Of a DNA stretch of 16,147 nucleotides, positions 1-8,281 are shown in pieces. The notes under the pieces are model-generated. The model saw only the letters and a list, made by a program, of their open reading frames with translations. It did not search any database and was not told the DNA's origin. Every line of letters begins with the position of its first letter. Position 1 is the first letter of the stretch. The stretch is from JAJBWD01 sp041670885. GTDB lineage: Bacteria; Bacillota; Clostridia; Clostridiales; Clostridiaceae. The stretch covers positions 1 through 16,147 of the forward strand of contig JBAXYJ010000041.1 in NCBI GenBank assembly GCA_041670885.1, written 5' to 3'. The position numbers were made by a program, and so were the translations under genes.

Positions 1-26
1 AAACGCAAAAGAAAGGCAGAATACTT

Positions 27-1550
27 ATGAAGATACGTGGTAAGACGTTAATAATCATGATAGCTTTTTCCTTTATTTTTATGACCCTTTTCTATAGTAT
101 TTCATATAATTACTTAATGCAGGATAATAAATCCCGGGAAAATAAGTCTATAGAAAATAGATTGAATGAATTAACCCAGGGCATAAAATTTGAAACACAC
201 AATTTAGAAATTATAGCCGGAGATTGGGCTGCTTGGAATGAGACTTATAATTTTATAAATAATAGAAATACAGATTATGAAAAATCAAATTTAAATCAAA
301 GTACCTTGCTGAATTTAAAAATAAATTTATTTCTTTTATATAATAATGATAAACAGCTGATAGAATCAAAAGTTATGGCTACAGATAATAAGAACTATAT
401 TAATATAAGCAAAGATCAGGCTATAGACATTGAAAAGTATCATTCTGTGTTTCTTAATTTAAATGATCTATCAGATGAAGCATCCGGACTTATAATCTTC
501 AATGGAAGACCTATGATTATTTCTTCAAAGCCAGTTACAAATTCAATACTTTCTAAGCCTAAAAATGGTACATTAGTTATGGGCCGGTTCCTAGATGATA
601 CTATGCTGTTAAGGCTTAAGAACTCATTTGACAGTAATATATCTGCTATTACAGCATCATCTGCTCAGGTATCTCATACTGCAGCAGAAGGACTGAAAAA
701 AGACTCCTATTTTATAAGCCAAGCAAGAGATAATCAGATAAGTATATACAGCCTTGCTAAAGATCCGCTGGGGAGTACAATTTTATATTTTAAAATAAAT
801 CAGGATAGACAGCTCTATTTTCAAGGGTTAAATTCCCTAAATCTTTATCTTATTTTATTGTCAATATCTTTTTTCGCATTGTTTTTGCTGGTTCTCTTTT
901 TATTAAATAAAAATGTAATCAGACCAATTGAAAGTATCAGCGGGCAGGTTAGAGGTATTGTACTTGATGACTATGAAAAAGGAATTATCACAGTAAAGGG
1001 CAATGATGAATTTTCTGTCTTAGCAAAAGATATAAATGGCATGTTATCTAAAATACATCTGTTTAATAAAAAAATTTATGAAAATGAAGAAAGATTAAAA
1101 ATGGTTTTAGATGGTTCGAATTCTGGTTATTGGGAGTATAACTTTGAAAACGATATCTTAAGTCCAAGCAATAAAATTGTAGAAATTTTAGGATATATAC
1201 CTGAAGAGTTAGGCGTAATATCAATTGAAGATTTGAAAAAAAAGATACATAAGGACGACTATAATTATGTCTGCAGTATCTTTAAAAAAATCCATTCAGG
1301 AATTGTGTCAAATATTTCTTTGGAATATAGAATTCTCAATAAATCAAATACATACAGATGGATCTATACTCAGGGAAATGTAGTGGAATATAAAAGCTGC
1401 GGTTCTCCTAAAAGAATTCTTGGTATAGTTATGGATATCAATCATAGAAAAAGCATTGAAAGCGAAATAAAATATCTTACTTACTATGATAAGCTTACCG
1501 GTTTATTTAACAGAGGCTATTACGAATTTAATATTGAAAGAATAGAATGA
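27..1550 (+). CDS. N-terminal sensor part of the split c-di-GMP regulator (CHASE4, HAMP, PAS, start of GGDEF)
   Basis: This piece is 507 residues. Residues 7-29 form a first membrane span. About 45-265 are an extracytoplasmic CHASE4-type sensor, with the typical GDWAAWNETYNF stretch at 65-76. A second span lies at about 271-293, followed by a HAMP linker to about 350. A PAS (PAS_3-type) domain covers roughly 355-478, with YRWIYTQGNVVEY and the closing GIVMDINHRK. The GGDEF domain begins with YYDKLTGLFNRGYYE at 486-500 and is cut seven residues later by the TGA. The start ATG at 27 has AAAGG about ten bases upstream; the promoter lies outside the window. Made alone, this fragment would be a membrane sensor with no catalytic output. 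Confidence 0.8.
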   Translation: MKIRGKTLIIMIAFSFIFMTLFYSISYNYLMQDNKSRENKSIENRLNELTQGIKFETHNLEIIAGDWAAWNETYNFINNRNTDYEKSNLNQSTLLNLKINLFLLYNNDKQLIESKVMATDNKNYINISKDQAIDIEKYHSVFLNLNDLSDEASGLIIFNGRPMIISSKPVTNSILSKPKNGTLVMGRFLDDTMLLRLKNSFDSNISAITASSAQVSHTAAEGLKKDSYFISQARDNQISIYSLAKDPLGSTILYFKINQDRQLYFQGLNSLNLYLILLSISFFALFLLVLFLLNKNVIRPIESISGQVRGIVLDDYEKGIITVKGNDEFSVLAKDINGMLSKIHLFNKKIYENEERLKMVLDGSNSGYWEYNFENDILSPSNKIVEILGYIPEELGVISIEDLKKKIHKDDYNYVCSIFKKIHSGIVSNISLEYRILNKSNTYRWIYTQGNVVEYKSCGSPKRILGIVMDINHRKSIESEIKYLTYYDKLTGLFNRGYYEFNIERIE

Positions 1551-1595
1551 CAGGGTAAATATCCTTATTCAATAATTATTGGTGATGTAAATGGA

Positions 1596-2489
1596 TTGAA
1601 AATCACTAACGATACTTTTGGACATGCTGCCGGTGATATACTTCTTAAAGAGACTGCCAAATTACTGAAAGCATCCTGTCCTGAAGGAGCTACTATTTGC
1701 CGCTGGGGAGGAGATGAATTTATGGTAATATTAGAAAACTGCAGTGAAAATGAGGCAGATAAAATATGCAGCAAAATAAAGTCAAGTATAGATAGTAATA
1801 CTAAATATATACTCAGCATAGCTTTAGGATATGCTGTTAAAAGTTCTCCTTCTGAAGGTATTGATGGTCTTATAAAGCAAGCTGAGGAGATAATGTATCA
1901 CAATAAACTTTTAGAAAGCAAAAGCTCCAGAAACAATACCCTTTCCCTGCTCAGCAGAGCATTATTTGAAAAAAGCCATGAAACTGAGGAGCATGCAGAC
2001 AGAATTTATTGTTTATGCGAAAAAATCAGTACTAAGCTAAACTTATCCTCTATTTTGTTCAATAAACTTTCCTTGGTTGCTAAGCTTCATGATATAGGGA
2101 AGATAGGAATATCAGATGAAATACTAAACAAACCGGGAAAGTTAAACCCGTCAGAATGGGATATTATGAAAACTCATACCCATATAGGTTATAGAATAGC
2201 AACATCTGTTCCTGACCTTCAGCATGTAGCTTACGATATACTTTGCCATCATGAGAGATATGATGGCAGCGGATATCCTAATGGGCTTAAAGGCGAAGGT
2301 ATACCTCTGCTTTCGAGAATTTTGTCTATCGTTGATTCATTTGATGTAATGACTCACGATAGGCCATATAAAAAAGCTGTGAGTATGGTAAATGCAGTTG
2401 AAGAGCTTAAAAGGTGCTCTTCTTCACAATTCGATCCAAAGCTTACAGATATTTTTCTCGAAATCATATCTGAAAATCAGATTAATTAA
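1596..2489 (+). CDS. C-terminal part of the split regulator: rest of GGDEF plus complete HD-GYP
   Basis: This is the frame downstream of the stop. It opens at a TTG (1596) inside the GGDEF core, which has no ribosome binding site of its own, so independent translation is doubtful. The GGDEF signature is intact (RWGGDEF, residues 36-42 of this piece). The usual RxxD inhibitory site upstream is absent (PEGA at that position). The HD-GYP domain (about 125-290) keeps its expected signatures: HDIGK at 165-169, THTHIGYR at 193-200, CHHERYDGSGYPNGL at 217-231 and DSFDVMTHDRPYKKA at 247-261. The phosphodiesterase half is therefore probably active if it is made at all. A GGDEF domain lacking its first 35 or so residues should not fold as a cyclase. 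Confidence 0.7.
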   Translation: MKITNDTFGHAAGDILLKETAKLLKASCPEGATICRWGGDEFMVILENCSENEADKICSKIKSSIDSNTKYILSIALGYAVKSSPSEGIDGLIKQAEEIMYHNKLLESKSSRNNTLSLLSRALFEKSHETEEHADRIYCLCEKISTKLNLSSILFNKLSLVAKLHDIGKIGISDEILNKPGKLNPSEWDIMKTHTHIGYRIATSVPDLQHVAYDILCHHERYDGSGYPNGLKGEGIPLLSRILSIVDSFDVMTHDRPYKKAVSMVNAVEELKRCSSSQFDPKLTDIFLEIISENQIN

Positions 2490-2493
2490 AAAG

Positions 2494-2522
2494 TGCTGCC
2501 TTTAATTTTGTTAAAGGCAGCA
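2494..2522. terminator. Bidirectional intrinsic terminator
   Basis: A perfect 12-bp stem (TGCTGCCTTTAA at 2494-2505 against TTAAAGGCAGCA at 2511-2522) closes a five-base loop (TTTTG). It is followed by TTATTATTTTATTT on the + strand and by a CTTTTTAATTAA-type tract on the - strand. It lies five bases past the stop of the c-di-GMP gene and four bases past the stop of the convergent dehydrogenase gene, so it can end both transcripts. Confidence 0.9.
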
Positions 2523-2525
2523 TTA

Positions 2526-3512
2526 TTATTTTATTTCATATCTGTTTTCCAGTTTATTATTAAAAAGATATAAGCTGTTTAGGGCACATCTTACCATGTC
2601 CTCTGCAGCCTGATCCGTAAAAAAGGCTACATGGGGAGTTACTATTACATTAGGAAATGATTTTAATATGGCCAGCTCCCTGTTTACAATAATATTACAA
2701 AGATGATCCTTATGGATTATGCCTGATTCATTTTCGAAGCAGTCAATCCCAGCCCCGCCGATTTTACCTGATTCCAGACCATCGATAAGATCTGAGGTAT
2801 CTATAAGCTCACCTCTGGCTGCATTTAAAATTATTACCCCATCCTTCATATTTTCTATAGTTTCCTTATTAATCATATGGTAATTGCTTCCATAGTATGG
2901 AACATGAAGTGATATGACATCACTTTCCTTATAAAGCTCCGACAGCTCCACGTATTTCATATATTTTTTTATCTCTTCATTAGGATGAGGATCATAGCCT
3001 ATAATCCTGCAGCCAAATCCGCTTAAGTTTCTGATAACAGCCTTCCCTATTCTGCCAGTTCCCAGCACACCAACAGTCAGGTTTTGCATTTCCCTACCCT
3101 GCATATCAGAAATGGAATAATCCATACTGTGAGTTCTGGCAACTATATAACAGGATTTTCTTACCAGCATAAGCAGCATCATTACTGTATAATTTGCAAC
3201 GCTGTAGGGAGAGTACTCCGCATTGCTTACTTTAATACCCAGGCTTTTAGCATAAGAAATATCAATATTATCATATCCTATAGACCTGCTGGCAATAAAT
3301 TTTACTCCGTTTTCTTTTAATTTATCAATAACATCAGCTTTAACGCTGCAGCTTCCTGTAACTGATATTCCCTCATAGCCTTTTGTAAGACTTACTGTGT
3401 CTAAATCCAGATACTTACTTATCCTGGTAACAAACATATTAAATTCTTTTTCATAGGCTTCAAAATATACCTTTTCATCAGGTCTGCACTTAAAAGCAAT
3501 TACTTTCATCAT
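2526..3512 (-). CDS. D-2-hydroxyacid (D-lactate-type) dehydrogenase, VanH-like
   Basis: This 328-residue cytosolic NAD-dependent enzyme reduces a 2-oxo acid to the D-2-hydroxy acid. The Rossmann motif GTGRIG is at 151-156, with the ribose-binding Asp at 174 (GYDPHP). By comparison with the family, the catalytic triad is Arg233 (NAARG), Glu262 and His294 (TPHVAFFT). From memory, stretches such as RSIGYDNID, YSPYSVANYTVMM, GTGRIGKAVI and LSGFGCRI resemble VanH of vancomycin-resistance clusters and clostridial (R)-2-hydroxyisocaproate or phenyllactate dehydrogenases. The substrate cannot be read from the sequence. ATG 3512 is preceded by GAGGAAGG seven bases away; a second ATG follows directly. 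The aminotransferase stop lies 16 bases upstream, so the two are probably co-transcribed. This is the last gene of the minus-strand operon. Confidence 0.88.
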   Translation of the reverse strand: MMKVIAFKCRPDEKVYFEAYEKEFNMFVTRISKYLDLDTVSLTKGYEGISVTGSCSVKADVIDKLKENGVKFIASRSIGYDNIDISYAKSLGIKVSNAEYSPYSVANYTVMMLLMLVRKSCYIVARTHSMDYSISDMQGREMQNLTVGVLGTGRIGKAVIRNLSGFGCRIIGYDPHPNEEIKKYMKYVELSELYKESDVISLHVPYYGSNYHMINKETIENMKDGVIILNAARGELIDTSDLIDGLESGKIGGAGIDCFENESGIIHKDHLCNIIVNRELAILKSFPNVIVTPHVAFFTDQAAEDMVRCALNSLYLFNNKLENRYEIK

Positions 3513-3528
3513 TCGTTTTCCTTCCTCA

Positions 3529-4719
3529 TTACTTTATTCCATAGGATTCTGCCAGTTTCTTAAATACAGGCAGTGCTTTTTCAATAGTTGATGTCTGTAC
3601 GCAGTAGGATAATCTGAAATGACCCGGACATCCAAAATCATCACCGGGAACTAAAAGCAGGTCAAATTCCAGAGCCCTTTTGCAAAATTCTCTGGCATCT
3701 GCCTCTAAGGAACGGGGAAATAAGTAAAAAGCCCCCTCTGGCTTAATGCAGCTAAATCCCAACTCCGTCAGTCCTTTATAAAGCAGGTCCCGATTTGTTT
3801 TATATATACTTATATCTGAAGTTTCGTCCACGCATCTGGCTATAACTCTTTGGAAAAGTGTCGGTGCATTTACATAGCCCAAGGCCCTGGCTGCTCCGGC
3901 GACTGCTGCCATAACTATCTGAAAATCCTCCATTTCATTTGGAACTGCAATATAGCCAATTCTTTCACCGGGAAGAGAAAGTGATTTGCTGTAAGAATAA
4001 CATACTAAAGTATTATTATAATATTTTGGTATATATGGTATAAATACATTTTCATATGCTATCTCTCTGTAAGGTTCATCACAAATAATATATATGGGAT
4101 GATTATATTCTTTAGATTTTTTTAATAGCAGAGCAGATAATTTTTTAATTGTTTCTTCTGAATAAACTGCTCCGGAAGGATTATTAGGAGAATTTACGAT
4201 AATTGCTTTTGTATTTTCATTCATTAATTTTTCTAATTCTTCAAAGTTTATCTGAAATGAGCTGGTATCTGCAGGAACCACCATTAATTTTACTCCAGCT
4301 GCTTCAACAAAACATTTATATTCTGGAAAATAAGGTGCAAAAGTTATATATTCATCGTCCGGATTTCCTAAAGCCTTGAAGCATATACTGATAGCTGCTG
4401 CTGCTCCTATTGTCATAAACAGGTTATTTTTAGTAAAATCCGTTCCAAATCTTTTGTTAATGCTGCCTGCTAAAGCTTCCCTTACGTCCTCGTATCCCGG
4501 AGCCACGGTATAACCATGAACAAAGGTGTCTTTTTCATTATCCAATATATCAAGTATAGCCTTTTTTACCGATGGAGGAGCAGGTACATTAGGGTTACCT
4601 ATACTAAAATCAAAAATATTTTCCTCACCAACAATAGCTGCCCTCTTTCTTCCATATTCAAATATATTTCTGATTGTAGATTTTTTGCTGCCCAGTTCAT
4701 ACATTTTGTTTGATACCAT
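3529..4719 (-). CDS. Pyridoxal-phosphate aminotransferase, class I/II
   Basis: This 396-residue fold-type I aminotransferase is of normal length. Visible active-site elements are SPNNPSG (177-183, the cofactor-contacting Asn), CDEPYREI (213-220, Asp214 pairing with the pyridine nitrogen), SYSKSLSLPGERIGY (242-256, Lys245 as the Schiff-base lysine) and HFRLSYC (367-373, Arg369 for the substrate carboxylate). It moves an amino group from an amino acid to a 2-oxo acid; the specificity is unknown (AspB/PatA-like superfamily). ATG 4719 has AGGAGG eight bases upstream, and the kinase stop codon lies 12 bases upstream. Directly downstream is a D-2-hydroxyacid dehydrogenase that could reduce the 2-oxo acid product, as in reductive amino-acid fermentation. 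That pairing is inferred from gene order. Confidence 0.88.
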   Translation of the reverse strand: MVSNKMYELGSKKSTIRNIFEYGRKRAAIVGEENIFDFSIGNPNVPAPPSVKKAILDILDNEKDTFVHGYTVAPGYEDVREALAGSINKRFGTDFTKNNLFMTIGAAAAISICFKALGNPDDEYITFAPYFPEYKCFVEAAGVKLMVVPADTSSFQINFEELEKLMNENTKAIIVNSPNNPSGAVYSEETIKKLSALLLKKSKEYNHPIYIICDEPYREIAYENVFIPYIPKYYNNTLVCYSYSKSLSLPGERIGYIAVPNEMEDFQIVMAAVAGAARALGYVNAPTLFQRVIARCVDETSDISIYKTNRDLLYKGLTELGFSCIKPEGAFYLFPRSLEADAREFCKRALEFDLLLVPGDDFGCPGHFRLSYCVQTSTIEKALPVFKKLAESYGIK

Positions 4720-4731
4720 AGTTAATTCCTC

Positions 4732-6687
4732 CTAATTAATTTGATAATATAACTCTATTATAACCTTAAAGAGATCTCCGTCAAAATCAATATACATTAT
4801 TCCGCCGTGAAGTTCAACTATGCTTTTTGCTATGGCAAGTCCAAGACCGTTTCCTTCTATATCAGAGTTTCTTGATTTGTCTCCTCTTGTAAATCTTTCA
4901 AATATCTCCTTTTTATCAAAATCAAGGGCAGTCAGTGATACATTTTTAAAAGATATCTTAATTCCTTTTCCAATATTCTCAACGGTTACATATACTCTGG
5001 TATTATTTACTGAATATTTAAGAGCATTATTGATAAGATTTTCGAAAACCCTGCTCATTTTATTTCCATCTAAATTCATGCTTATCTTTTTATCATAGGT
5101 TTTAAGTATGAATTTTAGATTTTTGTCCTTATAAATCTCCGAATCAGAGTACTCAGAGATAGCCTGCTTTAGAAGCTCTGCCACATCTACTTCGTCAATT
5201 TTTATTTCTTCTTTCCCGCTGTTTATCTTAGATATTTCAAATAAATCTTCAATCAGAGTTTTCAGTTTAAGGCTTTTCCTGTTTAGAATTTTTATAAATT
5301 CCACCTTTTCCTCCTCTGATATGTCCTCTCTTAACAATATATCAGTATAGTTAATTATTGATGTAAGAGGAGTCTTAAGATCATGGGAAACATTTGCTAC
5401 CAGCTGGCTTTTAAGCTTCTCATTTTTAATTTGGTCCTCTATGGAAACCTTAAATCCCTTATTTATCTTATTAATATTATGGGCAAGCTTTAGTAAAGAC
5501 CTGTCCCCAACCTCTTTTATAATATGGTTTATATCACCTCCGGTTATTATTTCCGTACCTTTTATAATTCTGTCAAGGTACATTGAGAACTTTATCATAC
5601 ATGGGAAAATGAATATAAAATAAATTAAGATTGGTATAAGAAATATTATAATAACTTTACCACTTGAACTTATAATTGCTAAAAGAATTTGAGCAAATAT
5701 AGTCATTGTGCTTATTATAAAGAAAAATATTTTAAAAAGTGTACTCCTCTGTCCAAACCAAATATCTATTATTTTAATAAATTTTGCAATTATATTATTC
5801 TTTATACAAGCTTTAAGGTTATCTTCTCCAAGCAAATACAGCAGCAAAATTAAAATAAATGAAAGAGTAACAGCTATGGCCAGCTTGATGGTTATGCTAA
5901 GTTTTTCATTTACCATATTATTTAAAGATGAATTAACAGAAGCTGCTTCCTTAGTTATTGAGGCCTTATTTTCGCTTAATATTTGCTTAATAAGTAGAAT
6001 ATCCTCCGCTTCATACTTATAATTAGCAGGGAACCAATAAGCTTCTACGAAATTACTGGAGTTACCTATAGAATTATCACCTGATTTCCCGGTGGGGGAC
6101 TGATTAGAATCATAGGAGATGTTGTACCATTTGCCTTTTTTAGAAACGTAGCTATAAAGCTCCCCGTTTTCCTGAGAAAAAGACTTTAGGTTGTCCTTTA
6201 TATAATTAATATTGTCTATATCATTGGTAATAAATGTACCCTGACTTTTATCTATGATAATGAATTTTACCATATTACCGTAATTGTTTTTATCAACTAA
6301 AAGCAGGTTGGACATACTTAGCTTATTTAAATTATCCTGGGAATCCTTTGAAAGTATATTTAAATTTGAAGTACTGCTGTATATTGATTGGCTTGCTTTT
6401 TGGGCTAAATTCTCCATCCACCAGGAGTAGGTTATAAAGTTAAGATTATTCTGCTTTTCATCAATGTTATTAAGTACGCTTAACTTATCTTCTGCTTCAC
6501 TTTTCTCCTGCTGCATATTTTTTATATTATTGTTTACATTATTTATATTATTATAATATCTGAAAATATTAAAAAACATGATAAGCAGCAAAGCTATTAT
6601 TAATACAAACCCCTTTTCGATAATAAGCTGTATTTTGGGATAATTTTCTAATCTATTTTTCAATTTTATAGCCAACCCCCCACACAA
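4732..6687 (-). CDS. Membrane sensor histidine kinase (partner of the VanR-type regulator)
   Basis: The kinase is up to 651 residues. Predicted spans are about 24-42, 264-287, 316-338 and 344-366. Residues 45-260 form a large extracytoplasmic region with an early coiled-coil-like stretch (NNINNVNNNIKNMQQEK). A HAMP-like linker leads to the HisKA domain with NVSHDLKTPLTS (His435). The ATPase domain has the N box ENLINNALKYS (549-559), the F box IFERFTRGDKSR (595-606) and the G2 box EGNGLGLAIAKS (611-622). The usual DxGxG G1 box is replaced by KISFKNVS, which I recall as common in this clostridial VanS-like group. There is no ATG at the N-terminus. TTG codons at 6687, 6675 and 6663 are possible starts; 6663 has a G-rich run eight bases upstream and overlaps the regulator gene by only 11 bases. 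It pairs with the adjacent regulator. Confidence 0.85.
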   Translation of the reverse strand: MCGGLAIKLKNRLENYPKIQLIIEKGFVLIIALLLIMFFNIFRYYNNINNVNNNIKNMQQEKSEAEDKLSVLNNIDEKQNNLNFITYSWWMENLAQKASQSIYSSTSNLNILSKDSQDNLNKLSMSNLLLVDKNNYGNMVKFIIIDKSQGTFITNDIDNINYIKDNLKSFSQENGELYSYVSKKGKWYNISYDSNQSPTGKSGDNSIGNSSNFVEAYWFPANYKYEAEDILLIKQILSENKASITKEAASVNSSLNNMVNEKLSITIKLAIAVTLSFILILLLYLLGEDNLKACIKNNIIAKFIKIIDIWFGQRSTLFKIFFFIISTMTIFAQILLAIISSSGKVIIIFLIPILIYFIFIFPCMIKFSMYLDRIIKGTEIITGGDINHIIKEVGDRSLLKLAHNINKINKGFKVSIEDQIKNEKLKSQLVANVSHDLKTPLTSIINYTDILLREDISEEEKVEFIKILNRKSLKLKTLIEDLFEISKINSGKEEIKIDEVDVAELLKQAISEYSDSEIYKDKNLKFILKTYDKKISMNLDGNKMSRVFENLINNALKYSVNNTRVYVTVENIGKGIKISFKNVSLTALDFDKKEIFERFTRGDKSRNSDIEGNGLGLAIAKSIVELHGGIMYIDFDGDLFKVIIELYYQIN

Positions 6688-7354
6688 CTTTTACGTATCT
6701 GGGATCCTTTGTATTAATTTCTATCTTTTTTCTAAGTCTTCTAATATGGACAGATACGGTATTTTCTGAATTAAAAGCAGGCTCCTTCCATACTCTCTCA
6801 TATATTTCATCTGAGGAAAAAACTCTGCCTCTGTTCTCTGCAAGAAGAAGCAGAATATCATACTCTATAGGTGTCAGTTTTATTTCATTTCCAAACAAAG
6901 CTGCTTCATGACTTTTTTTGTTTATTATCAGATCATCAATTACAATCTGATCTTCTGCTGAATTTTTAGCGTAATTTCCCAGGTTTATATACCTTCTCAG
7001 CTGGGATTTTACTCTTGCTACCAGTTCTAAGGGATTAAATGGCTTTGTTATATAATCATCTGCTCCAATATTAAGTCCTAATATTTTATCAGTCTCCTCA
7101 CTTTTAGCTGACAGCATGATAATTGGGATATTCTTTTTTTCTCTTATCTTAATGCATGTCCTTATTCCATCCTGCCTTGGCATCATAACATCAAGAATAA
7201 TAACATGAATTTCAGTATTTTCAAGAATATCAAGGGCCTCAAGTCCATCCGCTGCCTGCAAAATGTTTATATTATCAGTACTCCTGAGATACACTTCAAT
7301 TGCATCTCTTATTTCTTTTTCATCATCAACCACTAAAACATTATAGGTTCCCAT
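6653..7354 (-). CDS. OmpR/PhoB-family response regulator, VanR-type
   Basis: This is a 233-residue cytosolic transcription regulator. The receiver domain (5-117) has the acidic pair Asp10/Asp11, phosphoacceptor Asp55 (VIILDVMMPR), Ser82 and Lys104 (TKPF). The C-terminal winged helix (about 135-231) contains ENTVSVHIRRLRKKIE and the closing VWGVGYKIEK. Overall it resembles VanR and related clostridial regulators more than PhoB itself. ATG 7354 follows AGGAGG. It lies 12 bases after the phosphoesterase gene and overlaps the kinase start region, the usual arrangement for a cognate pair. Its targets are unknown; autoregulation of this operon would be typical, but I saw no clear repeated binding site upstream. 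Confidence 0.92.
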   Translation of the reverse strand: MGTYNVLVVDDEKEIRDAIEVYLRSTDNINILQAADGLEALDILENTEIHVIILDVMMPRQDGIRTCIKIREKKNIPIIMLSAKSEETDKILGLNIGADDYITKPFNPLELVARVKSQLRRYINLGNYAKNSAEDQIVIDDLIINKKSHEAALFGNEIKLTPIEYDILLLLAENRGRVFSSDEIYERVWKEPAFNSENTVSVHIRRLRKKIEINTKDPRYVKVVWGVGYKIEK

Positions 7355-7366
7355 AGATACCTCCTG

Positions 7367-8263
7367 CTAACTATTTCCTAAAGTAATCACTGTAATTTCA
7401 GGTCTGTTAAATATCCTAAAGCCTATTTTACCATTGCCCAGACCGCAGCTTACTATCATTTTGCTGCTGGCATTTTCAAATTCCCCTGCATCATACTCAG
7501 GAAATAATGTTTTGTCAGGTGAAAAAACCCCTCCCACAAAGGGCAGCCTGACATAACCTCCGTGTATATGACCAGCTAAAGTCAAGTCTGCACCCCAGGA
7601 GCTGTACACAGGAAAATATTTAGGATTATGGGTTAATAAAATATTGAATTTTTCTTTATCAGCTTGTCCTATAGAATTTTTTATATCCGATATCTGGTAT
7701 TCTTTTTCACCGGCTAAACGTTCAGAATCCTTCCCTTTATAATAGGAAAGGGGTAAACCAAGTCCATACAGTTTTATAATTTGATTTCCTTTCTTTAGCT
7801 CTATTTTATCATTATTCAGTACTATAATGCCACTCTTCTTAAGTTTATTCATATATTCATTGAACCATTCTGAATTTTCAGTATCTGCTATTGATTTTGC
7901 TATCTGCTCATGATTTCCTTCTACATAATAGATCATCTTATATTCTTTATTAAGATTTCTTGCTAAATTAAGAAATGATTCTCCATTATCATTTTCAGAG
8001 TTTAACATATCCCCGGTAATTACAATTATATCAGGATTTATTTTTCTGATTTTATTTAATAGCTGTACATTGTTTTTCCCAAATACCTTGCTGTGCAGAT
8101 CAGATAACTGTACTATTTTAAAACCATTAAATTCCTCTGGCAGTTTACTTGAATTTATGTTATATCTTTGTACCTTAAGCCAATTATTATCCAGAAAAAA
8201 AATTACTGACAAAACAATACTTATAACGAAAATAATTTCAAAGCTCTTCTTTATCCCTTTCAT
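7367..8263 (-). CDS. Membrane-anchored metallophosphoesterase (YkuE/YaeI-like)
   Basis: This is a 298-residue calcineurin-like phosphoesterase with an N-terminal membrane anchor (about 8-25) and the catalytic domain probably outside the cell. All five metal-ligand blocks are present: SDLHSK (54-59), ITGDM (82-86), EGNHE (115-119), LTHNP (210-214) and AGHIHGG (230-236). Related proteins act on phosphodiester or pyrophosphate bonds in lipids or cell-wall precursors; the true substrate here is unknown. The frame extends to a GTG at 8269, but that GTG touches the GGAGG (8269-8273), so the ATG at 8263, five bases after it, is the better start. It lies 18 bases after the preceding gene and 12 before the response regulator, which fits co-transcription in an envelope-related operon. 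Confidence 0.88.
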   Translation of the reverse strand: MKGIKKSFEIIFVISIVLSVIFFLDNNWLKVQRYNINSSKLPEEFNGFKIVQLSDLHSKVFGKNNVQLLNKIRKINPDIIVITGDMLNSENDNGESFLNLARNLNKEYKMIYYVEGNHEQIAKSIADTENSEWFNEYMNKLKKSGIIVLNNDKIELKKGNQIIKLYGLGLPLSYYKGKDSERLAGEKEYQISDIKNSIGQADKEKFNILLTHNPKYFPVYSSWGADLTLAGHIHGGYVRLPFVGGVFSPDKTLFPEYDAGEFENASSKMIVSCGLGNGKIGFRIFNRPEITVITLGNS

Positions 8264-8281
8264 TTTCACCTCCGGATTAAA

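Larger units (their letters stand above)
27..2489 (+). pseudogene. CHASE4-HAMP-PAS-GGDEF-HD-GYP cyclic-di-GMP regulator, interrupted by one in-frame TGA
   Basis: The open frame from 27 stops at TGA 1548-1550 and resumes in the same frame, with no shift, to the TAA at 2487-2489. Read through, it would be about 820 residues. The codons just after the stop (1551-1595) encode QGKYPYSIIIGDVNG, the expected GGDEF-domain strand carrying the metal-binding Asp, so the domain is continuous apart from one codon. The intact protein would be a membrane sensor able in principle both to make c-di-GMP (GGDEF) and to hydrolyse it (HD-GYP). TGA serves as a normal stop elsewhere here (GntR gene, 11944-11946), so reading it as Trp is unlikely. 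A one-base change such as CGA or GGA to TGA, or a sequencing error, would explain it. I call it a nonsense-disrupted gene. Confidence 0.75.

Noticed and set aside
1..26. Tail of a c-di-GMP riboswitch ahead of the c-di-GMP gene (ACGCAAAAG-like bases)
   Set aside because: Too short and without the expected paired elements; the rest would lie outside the window.
1548..1600. Recoding of TGA as selenocysteine or tryptophan
   Set aside because: Only a three-base-pair stem (AGG/CCT) can be drawn just after the TGA, not a convincing SECIS hairpin. GGDEF enzymes have no known Sec position, and TGA is used as an ordinary stop in the GntR gene.
4732..6687. Inactive histidine kinase because the canonical G1 box is missing
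   Set aside because: The phosphoacceptor His, N, F and G2 boxes are intact, and the SFKN-type replacement is, from memory, normal in this VanS-like clostridial group.
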